The notes beneath the pieces were generated by a model. That model made no database searches. It saw only the letters and a list, made by a program, of their open reading frames with translations, and had not been told where the DNA came from. Shown here piece after piece: positions 1 through 7,631 of a stretch of DNA of 64,000 nt. The DNA comes from Anaerocolumna aminovalerica (GTDB lineage: Bacteria > Bacillota > Clostridia > Lachnospirales > Lachnospiraceae): contig NZ_FOWD01000021.1 in assembly GCF_900115365.1 (NCBI RefSeq), forward strand, positions 1 to 64,000, given 5' to 3'. Position 1 is the stretch's first letter. Each line of letters begins with the position of its first letter. The translations under genes and the position numbers were made by a program.

Positions 1-159
1 TTCAATTATTTCTATCCCTTTCCTTTTACACAACATACTCAATATGTTCGCTACATCTTGTTTTATTTGTCCATATACTATCTGTCTCCTGTATTTTGGC
101 GCAAAAACAAGATGGTATTTACATTCCCACTTCGTGTGTGATAAACTATTCTTATCCAT
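1..159 (-). CDS. tnpA: IS200/IS605-family transposase TnpA, 5' part only
   Basis: The first 53 codons of a Y1 (HUH) single-strand transposase; the rest runs off the left edge. The translation begins MDKNSLSHTKWECKYHLVFA and continues through APKYRRQIVYG, the characteristic N-terminus of the IS200 group. The ATG at 159 is preceded by AGGAGG at 7-nt spacing. TnpA excises and inserts the element as single-stranded DNA; the catalytic HUH and Tyr residues lie outside the window. The gene points the same way as the TPP riboswitch upstream, so the element sits where the riboswitch target gene would be expected. Confidence 0.9.
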   Translation of the reverse strand, partial: MDKNSLSHTKWECKYHLVFAPKYRRQIVYGQIKQDVANILSMLCKRKGIEIIE

Positions 160-300
160 TTTGGATACCTCCTATGCTATTTTTGTGTGGTTGGCGAACC
201 TACACTTAGTATAACATAGGAGGTTTTTAAACTTGAAGCTAAAGCTAATTGGGAACACACCTGCATAGCAGGTGGTTTATTTTTATTGTGACACAACAAA
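160..300 (-). mobile_element. Left end of the IS200-like element with subterminal hairpin
   Basis: Untranslated leader of the transposase. It holds a perfect 7-bp hairpin, CACCTGC-ATA-GCAGGTG (258-274), of the kind IS200/IS605 ends use for recognition by TnpA. The outer boundary is not marked by inverted repeats, as expected for this family, and is placed near 295-300 because the riboswitch terminator and its T-run finish there. Insertion next to a rho-independent terminator is a known habit of some IS200 relatives; applying it here is inference. Confidence 0.6.
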
Positions 301-303
301 AAG

Positions 304-326
304 ACCTTTCCGGTAACCGGAAAGGT
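304..326 (-). terminator. Rho-independent terminator of the TPP riboswitch
   Basis: An 11-bp stem (ACCTTTCCGGT / ACCGGAAAGGT) with a one-base loop, followed on the minus strand by CTTTTTG. It lies about 60 nt after the aptamer, the usual place for a ligand-controlled terminator. A T-run also follows on the plus strand, so it may work both ways. Confidence 0.8.
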
Positions 327-387
327 TTTGTATATATCCAAAATACAATTCACATTCATAAACTATATGAGGAGACACTATATACAT

Positions 388-492
388 TCCTACGCCAGCA
401 TTATCCGGATCAGGTACGAAGTTGTTTTCACACACTTCAGGGTTAAAACATTGTGGTAGTTTACTCTCAGCCTAATTCATTAGGCTCCCCTT
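388..492 (-). ncRNA. TPP riboswitch (THI element)
   Basis: Read on the minus strand, the conserved parts appear in order: GGGGAGCC and GGCTGAGAGT forming the pyrimidine-sensing arm, then ACCCTGAAG, then ACCTGATCCGGATAATG and GCTGGCGTAGGAA forming the pyrophosphate arm. This is a textbook thiamine-pyrophosphate aptamer. It has its own promoter upstream and a terminator downstream, so it should switch transcription off when TPP is plentiful. The next gene on this strand is an IS200 transposase, not a thiamine gene. Confidence 0.93.
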
Positions 493-503
493 GTTTCGTA
501 GAA

Positions 504-532
504 AGTGTAACACAATACCCTTTTTGTGTCAA
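504..532 (-). promoter_or_regulatory. Sigma-A promoter of the TPP riboswitch
   Basis: On the minus strand a perfect -35 TTGACA (532-527), a 17-nt spacer and a -10 TACACT (509-504). Transcription would start a few bases before the aptamer. Confidence 0.8.
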
Positions 533-571
533 GGTTTACAGCTTTGAAATCTGGCTCTTTTTAAAATATCT

Positions 572-729
572 ATTTTGGCACTTTTAACAATGCCAAAATT
601 GTTTTATAGTATCAGCAAAGAACAGTGGCTGAATAAAAAAAGCTGGAGAATAGGTTATTCTGCCACTTATACTCCTGTACAAATTGCATCAATATTAAAA
701 AGCGTTAAATCGCTGGAATCGAGGTCAAT
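572..729 (+). other. Structured intergenic leader upstream of the S-component gene
   Basis: A 9-bp inverted repeat ATTTTGGCA / TGCCAAAAT (572-599) is followed by a segment that can fold as GTGGC...GCCAC around a small AGAATA-GGT-TATTCT hairpin, and then by the leader cassette at 701-729. It does not match the THF, preQ1 or FMN riboswitch patterns I can recall. Function unknown; no gene recognised in it. Confidence 0.35.
701..729 (+). repeat. Hairpin plus ribosome-site leader cassette (copy 1)
   Basis: AGCGTTAAATCGCT (a small hairpin) followed by GGAATCGAGGTCAAT and directly by the ATG at 730. The same arrangement, a GC-stem hairpin with a TAA-type loop and then GGAATNGAGGTNAAN-ATG, precedes minus-strand genes starting at 12652, 16758, 32276 and 36502. 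Hairpin-to-ATG distance is 15 nt here and in three of the others. Confidence 0.7.
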
Positions 730-1269
730 ATGTATTCAAAAAAGACAAAAAAATTAGTCATCGCAGCACTAATGGCCGCAATGACATGTATCGCAACTAT
801 GATAATTCAATTCCCATCACCAGTTGGTTATATCCATATCGGAGATGGCATCGTACTTGTATCAGGTATGATTCTTGGCCCCATATATGGAGGAGCCGCT
901 GCCGGTATTGGCTCTATGTTAGCTGACCTTTTATCCGGGTATACCAGTTTTGCACTAGCTACCTTTATTATAAAAGCTCTTGCAGCCATTACTGCACATC
1001 ATATATATCAATTATTATCCCGTCATTTCAACAATAAGAAGAATAGAATCATATCTGTCATTGTTGCAAGTGTTGGTGGTGGAATTATTGTTACTTCGGG
1101 ATATTTTATCTTTGAAGGGTATATTATGGGATACGGAGTAGCAACTGCTGCAGCCGGTATCCTTTTCAATATGGTACAAAATATATTCGGTATTATATTA
1201 TCTATCATATTAATGCCGATACTCATAAGACTTCCAGAAATCAAGTCTGTTATGAATTTGGAAAATTAA
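730..1269 (+). CDS. ECF transporter S component (substrate-binding membrane protein)
   Basis: A 179-residue integral membrane protein with about six hydrophobic segments and the pattern of the ECF S-component family PF07155: IAALMAAMTCIATMI near the N-terminus, GYIHIGDGIVLVSGMILGP around residues 33-52, then GGAAAGIGSMLADLLSGY. S components bind a vitamin or related small molecule and work with a shared EcfA/A'/T energising module, which is not in this window. Substrate cannot be read from the sequence. A TPP riboswitch lies upstream but points the other way, so a thiamine or hydroxymethylpyrimidine substrate is only a guess. The start uses the GAGGTC ribosome site of the leader cassette. Its stop codon overlaps the stop of the convergent gene. 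Confidence 0.85.
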   Translation: MYSKKTKKLVIAALMAAMTCIATMIIQFPSPVGYIHIGDGIVLVSGMILGPIYGGAAAGIGSMLADLLSGYTSFALATFIIKALAAITAHHIYQLLSRHFNNKKNRIISVIVASVGGGIIVTSGYFIFEGYIMGYGVATAAAGILFNMVQNIFGIILSIILMPILIRLPEIKSVMNLEN

Positions 1270-1568
1270 AGGAATAAAGAACCTTTAATCGTTCCCATAA
1301 CTACATCCATTACTCCTGTTTTCTCCTTAACAGGTGCAAAATTTTGATAAAAAACAATTTTTTCATTTGTCTCTTTTTCGAAATTTTCTTTCATTTCGAA
1401 TATTTTGTAAATATGCTTCTCATATTTACAATATGTACTTACTAAATGAGGATGATTCAATGAAATTCCATTTTCTAACATTTTGTTGATTTTCCTCTGG
1501 TAGTAAGTAATCCATCGGTATTTTATCTCCATTAGAAACAATGACTTAACCTTCTGATGTTTTACCAT
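1266..1568 (-). CDS. Small hypothetical protein, 100 aa
   Basis: ATG at 1568 has a good ribosome site (AAAGGAG, 7-nt spacing), which supports a real gene. The product is basic and Tyr/Lys-rich, without signal peptide or membrane segment. Residues 18-56 (YRWITYYQRKINKMLEN... through STYCKYEKHIYKI) look like a helix-turn-helix pair with a faint likeness to Spo0E-type phosphatases, but the signature SQxLDxLI is not preserved, so I do not assign it. Convergent with the S-component gene; the two stop codons overlap by 2-3 bases. Confidence 0.55.
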   Translation of the reverse strand: MVKHQKVKSLFLMEIKYRWITYYQRKINKMLENGISLNHPHLVSTYCKYEKHIYKIFEMKENFEKETNEKIVFYQNFAPVKEKTGVMDVVMGTIKGSLFL

Positions 1569-1660
1569 GGATTTCTCCTTTCCTACTCCTTCTCATCCGT
1601 ATACAAAAATCATTTGTATATGAAAATATTAGCACATATTGTGTAGAATAGGAACCCTTT

Positions 1661-1693
1661 GAAAGCTTGAAAATATCGCGAATTTCAGCTTTC
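1661..1693 (-). terminator. Hairpin downstream of ribokinase
   Basis: GAAAGCTTGAAAAT pairs with ATTTCAGCTTTC, one bulge. No clear T-run on the minus strand, so termination is uncertain. Confidence 0.4.
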
Positions 1694-1725
1694 TTCGACA
1701 GTAAAACATAGGAAAACAGTTAATC

Positions 1726-2610
1726 TTACATGAGACGATTTTCTACTTCATCTTTTGCAGGAATAGAACTGGAGGCACCTTTTCTGGTTACCGCTATGGA
1801 GGCGGCAAAAGAACCTATTTTAAGGGCTTCTTCTATAGATTTTCCTTCTATAACGGAAGCCAAAAAGTAACCTGTGAAAGTATCACCTGCTGCTGTTGTA
1901 TCCACCGCTTTTACTTTAAAGCTCTCTCTAAAATACCTCATTCCATTTCCGCTGTACATAACACCGTCTTTACCTAAAGTCAGCACCACTTCTGCGCTGG
2001 GATACTTACTTTCCATCACATTCAGTATATCCTCCGGCTCTTTCTCTCCGGTAATCTGATATCCTTCAATTTCATTCATTAAAAACATGGAAACTTTACT
2101 TAAATCGCAAGCCTTTACTTTTTCATTAAAAGGTGAGGGATTAAGTACAATCTTCATTTTCTTTTCATATGCTTTTTCAATAATTTGATCCAAAAGGTTA
2201 ATTTCATTCTGCAGCAGAATCATGTCCCCTTCTTGAAAATAATCAAGAACTTCCTCAATATGTTCTAACGTATTTAAACCATTAGTACCAGGGAATAGGA
2301 TAATGCTGTTTTGTCCCTGTTTATCTAATTGAATGATAGTATGTCCGCTTTTTCCTTGTACTTTAGATATATAGCGATAATCAATTTGATTCTCTTTACA
2401 CATATCAATGAGACTTTCACCGTCTTCCCCAACCATTCCGGCATGATAGACAGATACACCAGCTTTTGCCAAAGCAATGGACTGGTTAAGTCCTTTACCT
2501 CCGCAAAATGTCTCCATACTATTGGAGGATAATGTCTCTCCCGGTAAAACCATATGATCTACGCTATAAACATAATCATAATTTAATGAACCAAAATTCA
2601 CTAATTTCAT
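1726..2610 (-). CDS. rbsK: Ribokinase (PfkB family)
   Basis: Phosphorylates D-ribose (or a related sugar) at O5 with ATP, feeding the pentose phosphate pathway. About 294 residues, normal for the family. PfkB signatures are present: GGKGLNQSIALAKAG near residue 38 and DTTAAGDTFTGYF near the C-terminus, containing the catalytic Asp and the anion hole. The N-terminal FGSLNYDYVY strand is typical. I chose ATG 2610 because AAGGAG lies 8 nt upstream; an in-frame GTG at 2616 is only 2 nt from it. No ribose transporter is adjacent; the gene has its own promoter and probably forms a single unit. Other PfkB substrates cannot be excluded. Confidence 0.85.
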   Translation of the reverse strand: MKLVNFGSLNYDYVYSVDHMVLPGETLSSNSMETFCGGKGLNQSIALAKAGVSVYHAGMVGEDGESLIDMCKENQIDYRYISKVQGKSGHTIIQLDKQGQNSIILFPGTNGLNTLEHIEEVLDYFQEGDMILLQNEINLLDQIIEKAYEKKMKIVLNPSPFNEKVKACDLSKVSMFLMNEIEGYQITGEKEPEDILNVMESKYPSAEVVLTLGKDGVMYSGNGMRYFRESFKVKAVDTTAAGDTFTGYFLASVIEGKSIEEALKIGSFAASIAVTRKGASSSIPAKDEVENRLM

Positions 2611-2662
2611 CAGCACTACTCCTTAATTTTACTAATTTATTTCTACGTTTAATTATGCTTCT

Positions 2663-2691
2663 ATCTTACTCTTAGAGTGGTATAAAGTCAA
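2663..2691 (-). promoter_or_regulatory. Promoter of the ribokinase gene
   Basis: Minus strand: TTGACT (2691-2686), 17-nt spacer, TAAGAT (2668-2663). The spacer contains the short palindrome CTCTAAGAG. Confidence 0.65.
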
Positions 2692-2844
2692 TTAATATGA
2701 ACATATTCTACCATGAATCAACTAAAAATCCTTATATTATTGAACCTATTAATGTGAAGAATAATTACTCCTCATCGCTCCGAACTAAAACTTATTTCTC
2801 TATTTATCCTCAGTTATTTAACTCTTATCATCAAACCAAATAAA

Positions 2845-2898
2845 GGATGCCGTAATACTATATCTCCGGAATATGAGATAATATATTTTGCGGCATCC
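2845..2898 (-). terminator. Terminator of the alpha-glucan operon
   Basis: GGATGCCG pairs with CGGCATCC, with a second inner stem (ATCTC/GAGAT). T-rich tracts follow on both strands (TTTATTT on minus, CTTTTT on plus). It lies 90 bp after the last operon gene. Nothing else was recognised between it and the ribokinase promoter. Confidence 0.75.
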
Positions 2899-2990
2899 CT
2901 TTTTAAACTACCATTAAAATCGTTTACTAATGTTAGAATTATGATAGCTGATAGTTTATTGGTACTTTTACATATTCAGTAAGTATTATC

Positions 2991-4598
2991 TTAAATTGAC
3001 TTATAGAACATAATTGCTTCATATGGTCTTAAGACATCTTTTACAGTTCTATTTAGGGTATAATTGGTTAATAACACCCTGTCATATTCCGTTGCTATCT
3101 CTGATAATCCTTTACATTCTATTTCTTCTCCCGTAAAGTTTGCTACCACCCGAAGTTCTTCTGTTTCACTTTTTCTAGTGTATGCAAATATATTACTATC
3201 CTCTTCATATAACAATTCAAAGTCACCAACGGTAATAATTTCATAATCTTTTCTGATTTTAATTAATTGTTGATAAAAGTTAAAGATGGAATTCTCTTGT
3301 TTTAATGTGTCTTCTACATTAATTTCTGTATAGTTTGGATTTAATTTAATCCACGGAGTTCCTGTTGTAAAACCAGCGTTTTCCGAAGAATTCCATTGAA
3401 TTGGAGTTCTGGCGTTATCTCTGCCCTTTGCATAAATACCAGCCATAATTTTCTCCATGGACCAGCCAGCTTCCTGTTTTTCTTTTACCATATTAATGGT
3501 TTCAATGTCCTTATAATCTTCAAGAGGGAATTTTACATTGGTCATACCTATTTCTTCACCCTGATAGATATAAGGCGTACCTTGCATTCCATGTAATACA
3601 AGTCCTAACATCTTCCCACTTTCAATGCGGTAAGTTGTATCATTACCCATACGAGAAACAATTCTTGGTTGATCATGATTAGACCAGAATAAACTATTCC
3701 AACCCTTTTCATGTAATGCTTTCTGCCAGATCTTAAACACTTGTTTTAATTCATTTAATTCCAACTTCTTTAAGTCCCATTTGCCATTTCCTTTGATTTC
3801 TTCTAAGCCTAGATGCTCAAAACCAAAGCACATGGTAAGCTCTTTTCTCTCTTTGTCGGAGTATAGCGGTGCACTTTGTGGGGTAGCAAATGAGGTTTCC
3901 CCTACCGTGAATACATCCCTGCCCTCAAAACAGGCTTTGTGCATCTCTTGAAGATAGATATGGCTCTTTTCACCAAACATTACGCTTTCTTCTGGAATCT
4001 TGCCAATCAGATCAATTACGTCCATTCGAAAACCATCAATGCCTTTATCTAACCACCAATTAATCAGACGGTACACTTCTTTTCTGACCTCTTCATTATC
4101 CCAATTTAAATCAGGCTGACGTTTACTAAATAAGTGATAATAATATTCATCCGTTTCTTCGTTATATTCCCATACAGAACCACTAAAAAAGGATTGTTGA
4201 TCTGTAATGGGCTTATCTTTCCAGATGTAGAAATCATGGTATTTACTATTTTTATCTTTCCTTGCCTCTTTAAACCATTGATGTTCATCACTTGTATGAT
4301 TTACAACTAAGTCCATAATTAATTTAATGCCTCTGCTATGAAGCTTATCTAACATCTCTTCAAATTGTTCCATAGTTCCAAAGAGAGGGTTAATTTTATA
4401 ATAATCGCTGATATCATAACCGTTATCATCCATTGGTGATTCATATATTGGTGTTAACCAGATTACATCCACACCCAATTCTTTTAGATAATCTACTTTT
4501 TCAATAATTCCACCGATATCACCGATACCATCTCCATTGCTGTCTTTAAAACTCATAGGATAGATTTGATATACAACTGATTTTTTCCACCAATCCAT
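2991..4598 (-). CDS. malL: Oligo-1,6-glucosidase / alpha-glucosidase (GH13)
   Basis: A cytoplasmic 535-residue GH13 enzyme that releases glucose from the non-reducing end of isomalto- or malto-oligosaccharides. It opens with WWKKSVVYQIYPMSFKDSNGDGIGD, the hallmark of the oligo-1,6-glucosidase subfamily. The four conserved regions are visible: DLVVNHTSD, FRMDVIDLI (nucleophile near D193), VGETS (acid/base near E234) and NHDQPR (near D309). No signal peptide. The ATG at 4598 follows AAGGAGG and begins one base after the stop of the upstream GH31 gene, so the two are co-translated. Trehalose-6-phosphate hydrolase is a close relative, but there is no PTS gene nearby, so an ABC-imported alpha-glucoside is likelier. 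Confidence 0.88.
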   Translation of the reverse strand: MDWWKKSVVYQIYPMSFKDSNGDGIGDIGGIIEKVDYLKELGVDVIWLTPIYESPMDDNGYDISDYYKINPLFGTMEQFEEMLDKLHSRGIKLIMDLVVNHTSDEHQWFKEARKDKNSKYHDFYIWKDKPITDQQSFFSGSVWEYNEETDEYYYHLFSKRQPDLNWDNEEVRKEVYRLINWWLDKGIDGFRMDVIDLIGKIPEESVMFGEKSHIYLQEMHKACFEGRDVFTVGETSFATPQSAPLYSDKERKELTMCFGFEHLGLEEIKGNGKWDLKKLELNELKQVFKIWQKALHEKGWNSLFWSNHDQPRIVSRMGNDTTYRIESGKMLGLVLHGMQGTPYIYQGEEIGMTNVKFPLEDYKDIETINMVKEKQEAGWSMEKIMAGIYAKGRDNARTPIQWNSSENAGFTTGTPWIKLNPNYTEINVEDTLKQENSIFNFYQQLIKIRKDYEIITVGDFELLYEEDSNIFAYTRKSETEELRVVANFTGEEIECKGLSEIATEYDRVLLTNYTLNRTVKDVLRPYEAIMFYKSI

Positions 4599-4599
4599 A

Positions 4600-7500
4600 T
4601 TAGATATCCTCCTTATTTATCTTAAAATTCTCATTCTCAATTTCAAAATTCCATTTTGATTCTGCCTTTTTAAGAACAATGATCTCATGTACATTGGCTT
4701 CTATCGTATATTCTCTTGGACCTTCAAATTCTTCTTTTGTAAAGATATGAACCCATTTACCCCTGGGAACATATACCGTTCTTTTGGTAGCTCCTTCTGT
4801 TACGATTGGAGCAACTAATAAGTCCTCACCAAATAAGTACTGATCAAAGATGTTCCATACCTTACTATCCTGCGGAAAATCTAATAATAATGCTCTCATA
4901 AGAGGAATTCCTGTGGAGACAGAAATCTCTGCCTGCTCCATAATATATGGTATAAGAGCCATTCTGAGTTTTGCATAATAACGATAGTCCTCAATTACAT
5001 AAGGAGCTTCTCTTCTTTCTGCAATATTCCAAGGAGTTCTATCCTGATTAAATTCTGCTTTACTTTCTGCGTGATATTGCATAATTGGACAGAAAGTTGC
5101 CATTGCAGTGGAACGCACGAAGAGTTCTGCACTTGGAATCTCACCACTAAAACCTGCTAAATCCCAGCCCCAAAATGGAACACCGGAAAGACCAGCATTT
5201 AAGCCTGCACATAGATTTCTCTTAAAGGCATCAAAGGTAGATTTCTCATCTCCGGCCCAGTGTGCCGGACTTTGGGCAGCGCCGGTAAAGCCTGCACGGC
5301 TAAATACAATGCCATCTCTTGCTTCCTTAATATAATCATAATTTTTTTGAATATATAATTTGGGATATTCGTTTCTCATTTCTTTTCCTGTATTACCATC
5401 TGCAAAGCATACATCATCACCGAATACGAATTCTCCTCCATCTGTCTTAAATCCATCAATTTCAATATCTTTTACCAGATAATCTCTTTTTGCAAACCAC
5501 CAGTCAGTTGCCTCTTTACTTGTATAATCGAATAATAAGCTATCGGTAAACCAACCTTCCGGCATGCGAAATGGTGTTCCATCAGGATTCGTTGCACAAT
5601 ACCCATTCTCTAAAGCGTATGCTTCATCGTTATCCTTCTGAATATGATGAAGGGAATTAATATATTTAATAATGGGAATCTGCCAAAGAATACATTTTAA
5701 TCCATTCTCATGAAGATAGGATACCAATCCCTTTGGATCAGGCCATCTACCCCACTCTGGGAAATGGAAGTCCTTATAACAAAGTGCATCACCGCCATCA
5801 TTTTCTTTATAGACAGCATCATTAAAGATATAATACGTAGCTTCATCACTCCAAGCTTCAATTACTAATACTGTGGAAGGAATATCATATTTCTTTGTTA
5901 ATTCTACCTGTTTTCTAACTTCTGCATCACTATCCCAATTGTTACTTGACATCCATGGCCCAAATGCCCACTCAGGCAACATAACTGGTTTTCCTGTTAG
6001 GAGACTGAAACTACTTACTACCTCCTTCGGATTACCAATAAAGCAATATAAAGATAATTCTTTCATTTGCGATTCTATGGTATAAAAATTATGTTTTGTC
6101 TTACATAAATCAAACTCTGTATAGCGATTGGTCGGTATATATATACCGTAACCCTGAGAGCTCAAGAAATAAGGCATTGGAAAATAGGTTTTAATTCCTT
6201 GATCCTTATACTGATTATATACATACACATCTACTAGGTTACCACGTTGATTAATATGATTGTAACGCTCACCAAATCCGTAGAATCCCTCTTCCTTTGA
6301 TGACTTAATCTGGATTCCGTAAGAAAATGGTTCGTTACCATTTGTCCACATATATAATTGTTCAACTCCTAATTTGAATTCATTAACCAGGATATCAAAA
6401 GCACCATTTCCACGGTTTACGAATGTTATTTCTCCATTCCCTTCCTGAATCATAGGCGGTTTTACCTTGGATATGTCAAACTTAAATTGGTTCCCTACTA
6501 CTGTCACCACACCATATAACTTATTTCCTTCATTGGTGTTTAACTCAACGATTGAATTGGAATCATTATTCACTATAACATCTGTAACAACTTCCTTACT
6601 TAGCACTTGGAACGTAAATTCATTGGAATTGAAACCTTCTGTATGGAACTGATAGGTTACCGTTGTCTTTCCTTTAAATGCACCTAAATTAAATCTATAA
6701 TTCTCTGTATCCTCAATAAATTCACCAATTATAACTTCCTTATGTCCCTCACTGGTAACATAGCTTAGGGTAATCTCTGATTCATATCGAACCGGCCAAG
6801 TTACTGCATATACCGTTACGTTATCCCCATCCTTCGGAAACCACGGTGTTCTTTCGTAATTCTGGGATTCATAACGATTAAAATTACCAAGTGGCACATG
6901 GAAGATAGGAGTATCCTTTAAGATACCAGCTAATTTCAATTTTGTTGATACCAAATCTCTTACTGCATTTGCAAATGTACAGTCTCCATCAACTCTTGCC
7001 AAATACATCTTTGCTCTTTTATAATCTGATTTTTCTGTAAGATACCAAGCCAGTAGAGCATTATAGGCTTGATGTTTTTTAGGATTCATTTCTTTTAGTG
7101 ATTCTACTAATACTAAATCCTCTGGATTGAATAATCCAAATGGTACACAAACCCAAAGAAGGTCTATGGTTACCTCTTTACCATGACGAACACTTACTAA
7201 TTTACCGGCATTGGTATAGTTTGCATAAGCATAGTTTTTCATCTGATTGATGCATTGTGTTATAGTTTGATTTTTTAGATATAAGTTACTATTGTATAAA
7301 CTGCCATAAGCCATACCTACGATTGATGTATAATAATCTTCCTTCTCATCTTCCAATAGAGAGAAGCCTGGTTTATCCCAACAGCTTAAAATATCTTCTT
7401 GTAATTGTTTTAATACTTCCATGTTTTTTGTAACAAAATTCATGTCATTTGCTTCTCTAACATATTCAAATGCTGCAAATAGTAAGAAACACTTGTCCTG

Positions 7501-7620
7501 GTAATCTAGATTGTTCCTCTGAAATAGTTCTTCAAAACGTTTTGGGATACCATCTAATCTCCTACTAACGCATGCTTCCAATAGCTTAATTAATGTAACC
7601 TTCATCTCTAAATTTATCAT
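4600..7620 (-). CDS. GH31 alpha-glucosidase/alpha-xylosidase-type enzyme with long N-terminal extension
   Basis: A 1006-residue GH31 glycosidase without signal peptide. The catalytic core shows IDGFKTDGGEF (nucleophile Asp near residue 725) and HWAGDEKSTF (acid/base Asp near 791), with WSDEATYYIF and GLNAGLSGVPFWGWD around them. About the first 250 residues are a helical, Lys/Tyr-rich region of unknown role, and then comes the usual beta-sandwich (GEGFYGFGERYN-type motif near residue 460). This makes it longer than typical GH31 enzymes of 650-800 residues. The start at ATG 7620 is fixed by AAGGAGG six bases upstream; a longer open frame to 7665 overlaps the preceding gene and lacks a ribosome site. 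Within the operon it should act on branched or alpha-1,6-linked glucosides. Transglucosylation is possible but cannot be judged from sequence. Confidence 0.85.
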   Translation of the reverse strand: MINLEMKVTLIKLLEACVSRRLDGIPKRFEELFQRNNLDYQDKCFLLFAAFEYVREANDMNFVTKNMEVLKQLQEDILSCWDKPGFSLLEDEKEDYYTSIVGMAYGSLYNSNLYLKNQTITQCINQMKNYAYANYTNAGKLVSVRHGKEVTIDLLWVCVPFGLFNPEDLVLVESLKEMNPKKHQAYNALLAWYLTEKSDYKRAKMYLARVDGDCTFANAVRDLVSTKLKLAGILKDTPIFHVPLGNFNRYESQNYERTPWFPKDGDNVTVYAVTWPVRYESEITLSYVTSEGHKEVIIGEFIEDTENYRFNLGAFKGKTTVTYQFHTEGFNSNEFTFQVLSKEVVTDVIVNNDSNSIVELNTNEGNKLYGVVTVVGNQFKFDISKVKPPMIQEGNGEITFVNRGNGAFDILVNEFKLGVEQLYMWTNGNEPFSYGIQIKSSKEEGFYGFGERYNHINQRGNLVDVYVYNQYKDQGIKTYFPMPYFLSSQGYGIYIPTNRYTEFDLCKTKHNFYTIESQMKELSLYCFIGNPKEVVSSFSLLTGKPVMLPEWAFGPWMSSNNWDSDAEVRKQVELTKKYDIPSTVLVIEAWSDEATYYIFNDAVYKENDGGDALCYKDFHFPEWGRWPDPKGLVSYLHENGLKCILWQIPIIKYINSLHHIQKDNDEAYALENGYCATNPDGTPFRMPEGWFTDSLLFDYTSKEATDWWFAKRDYLVKDIEIDGFKTDGGEFVFGDDVCFADGNTGKEMRNEYPKLYIQKNYDYIKEARDGIVFSRAGFTGAAQSPAHWAGDEKSTFDAFKRNLCAGLNAGLSGVPFWGWDLAGFSGEIPSAELFVRSTAMATFCPIMQYHAESKAEFNQDRTPWNIAERREAPYVIEDYRYYAKLRMALIPYIMEQAEISVSTGIPLMRALLLDFPQDSKVWNIFDQYLFGEDLLVAPIVTEGATKRTVYVPRGKWVHIFTKEEFEGPREYTIEANVHEIIVLKKAESKWNFEIENENFKINKEDI

Positions 7621-7631
7621 AAGAAGCCTCC

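Noticed and set aside
577-595. TGGCAC resembling half of a sigma-54 promoter
   Set aside because: The required GC element (TTGCA) is missing at the right spacing; the sequence is one arm of an inverted repeat.
634-690. GGAGAATAGG start resembling the tetrahydrofolate riboswitch
   Set aside because: The conserved interior and the closing half of that riboswitch are not present.
575-757. 60-codon plus-strand open frame before the S-component gene
   Set aside because: It overlaps the true start, has no ribosome site, and the DNA is explained by inverted repeats and the leader cassette.
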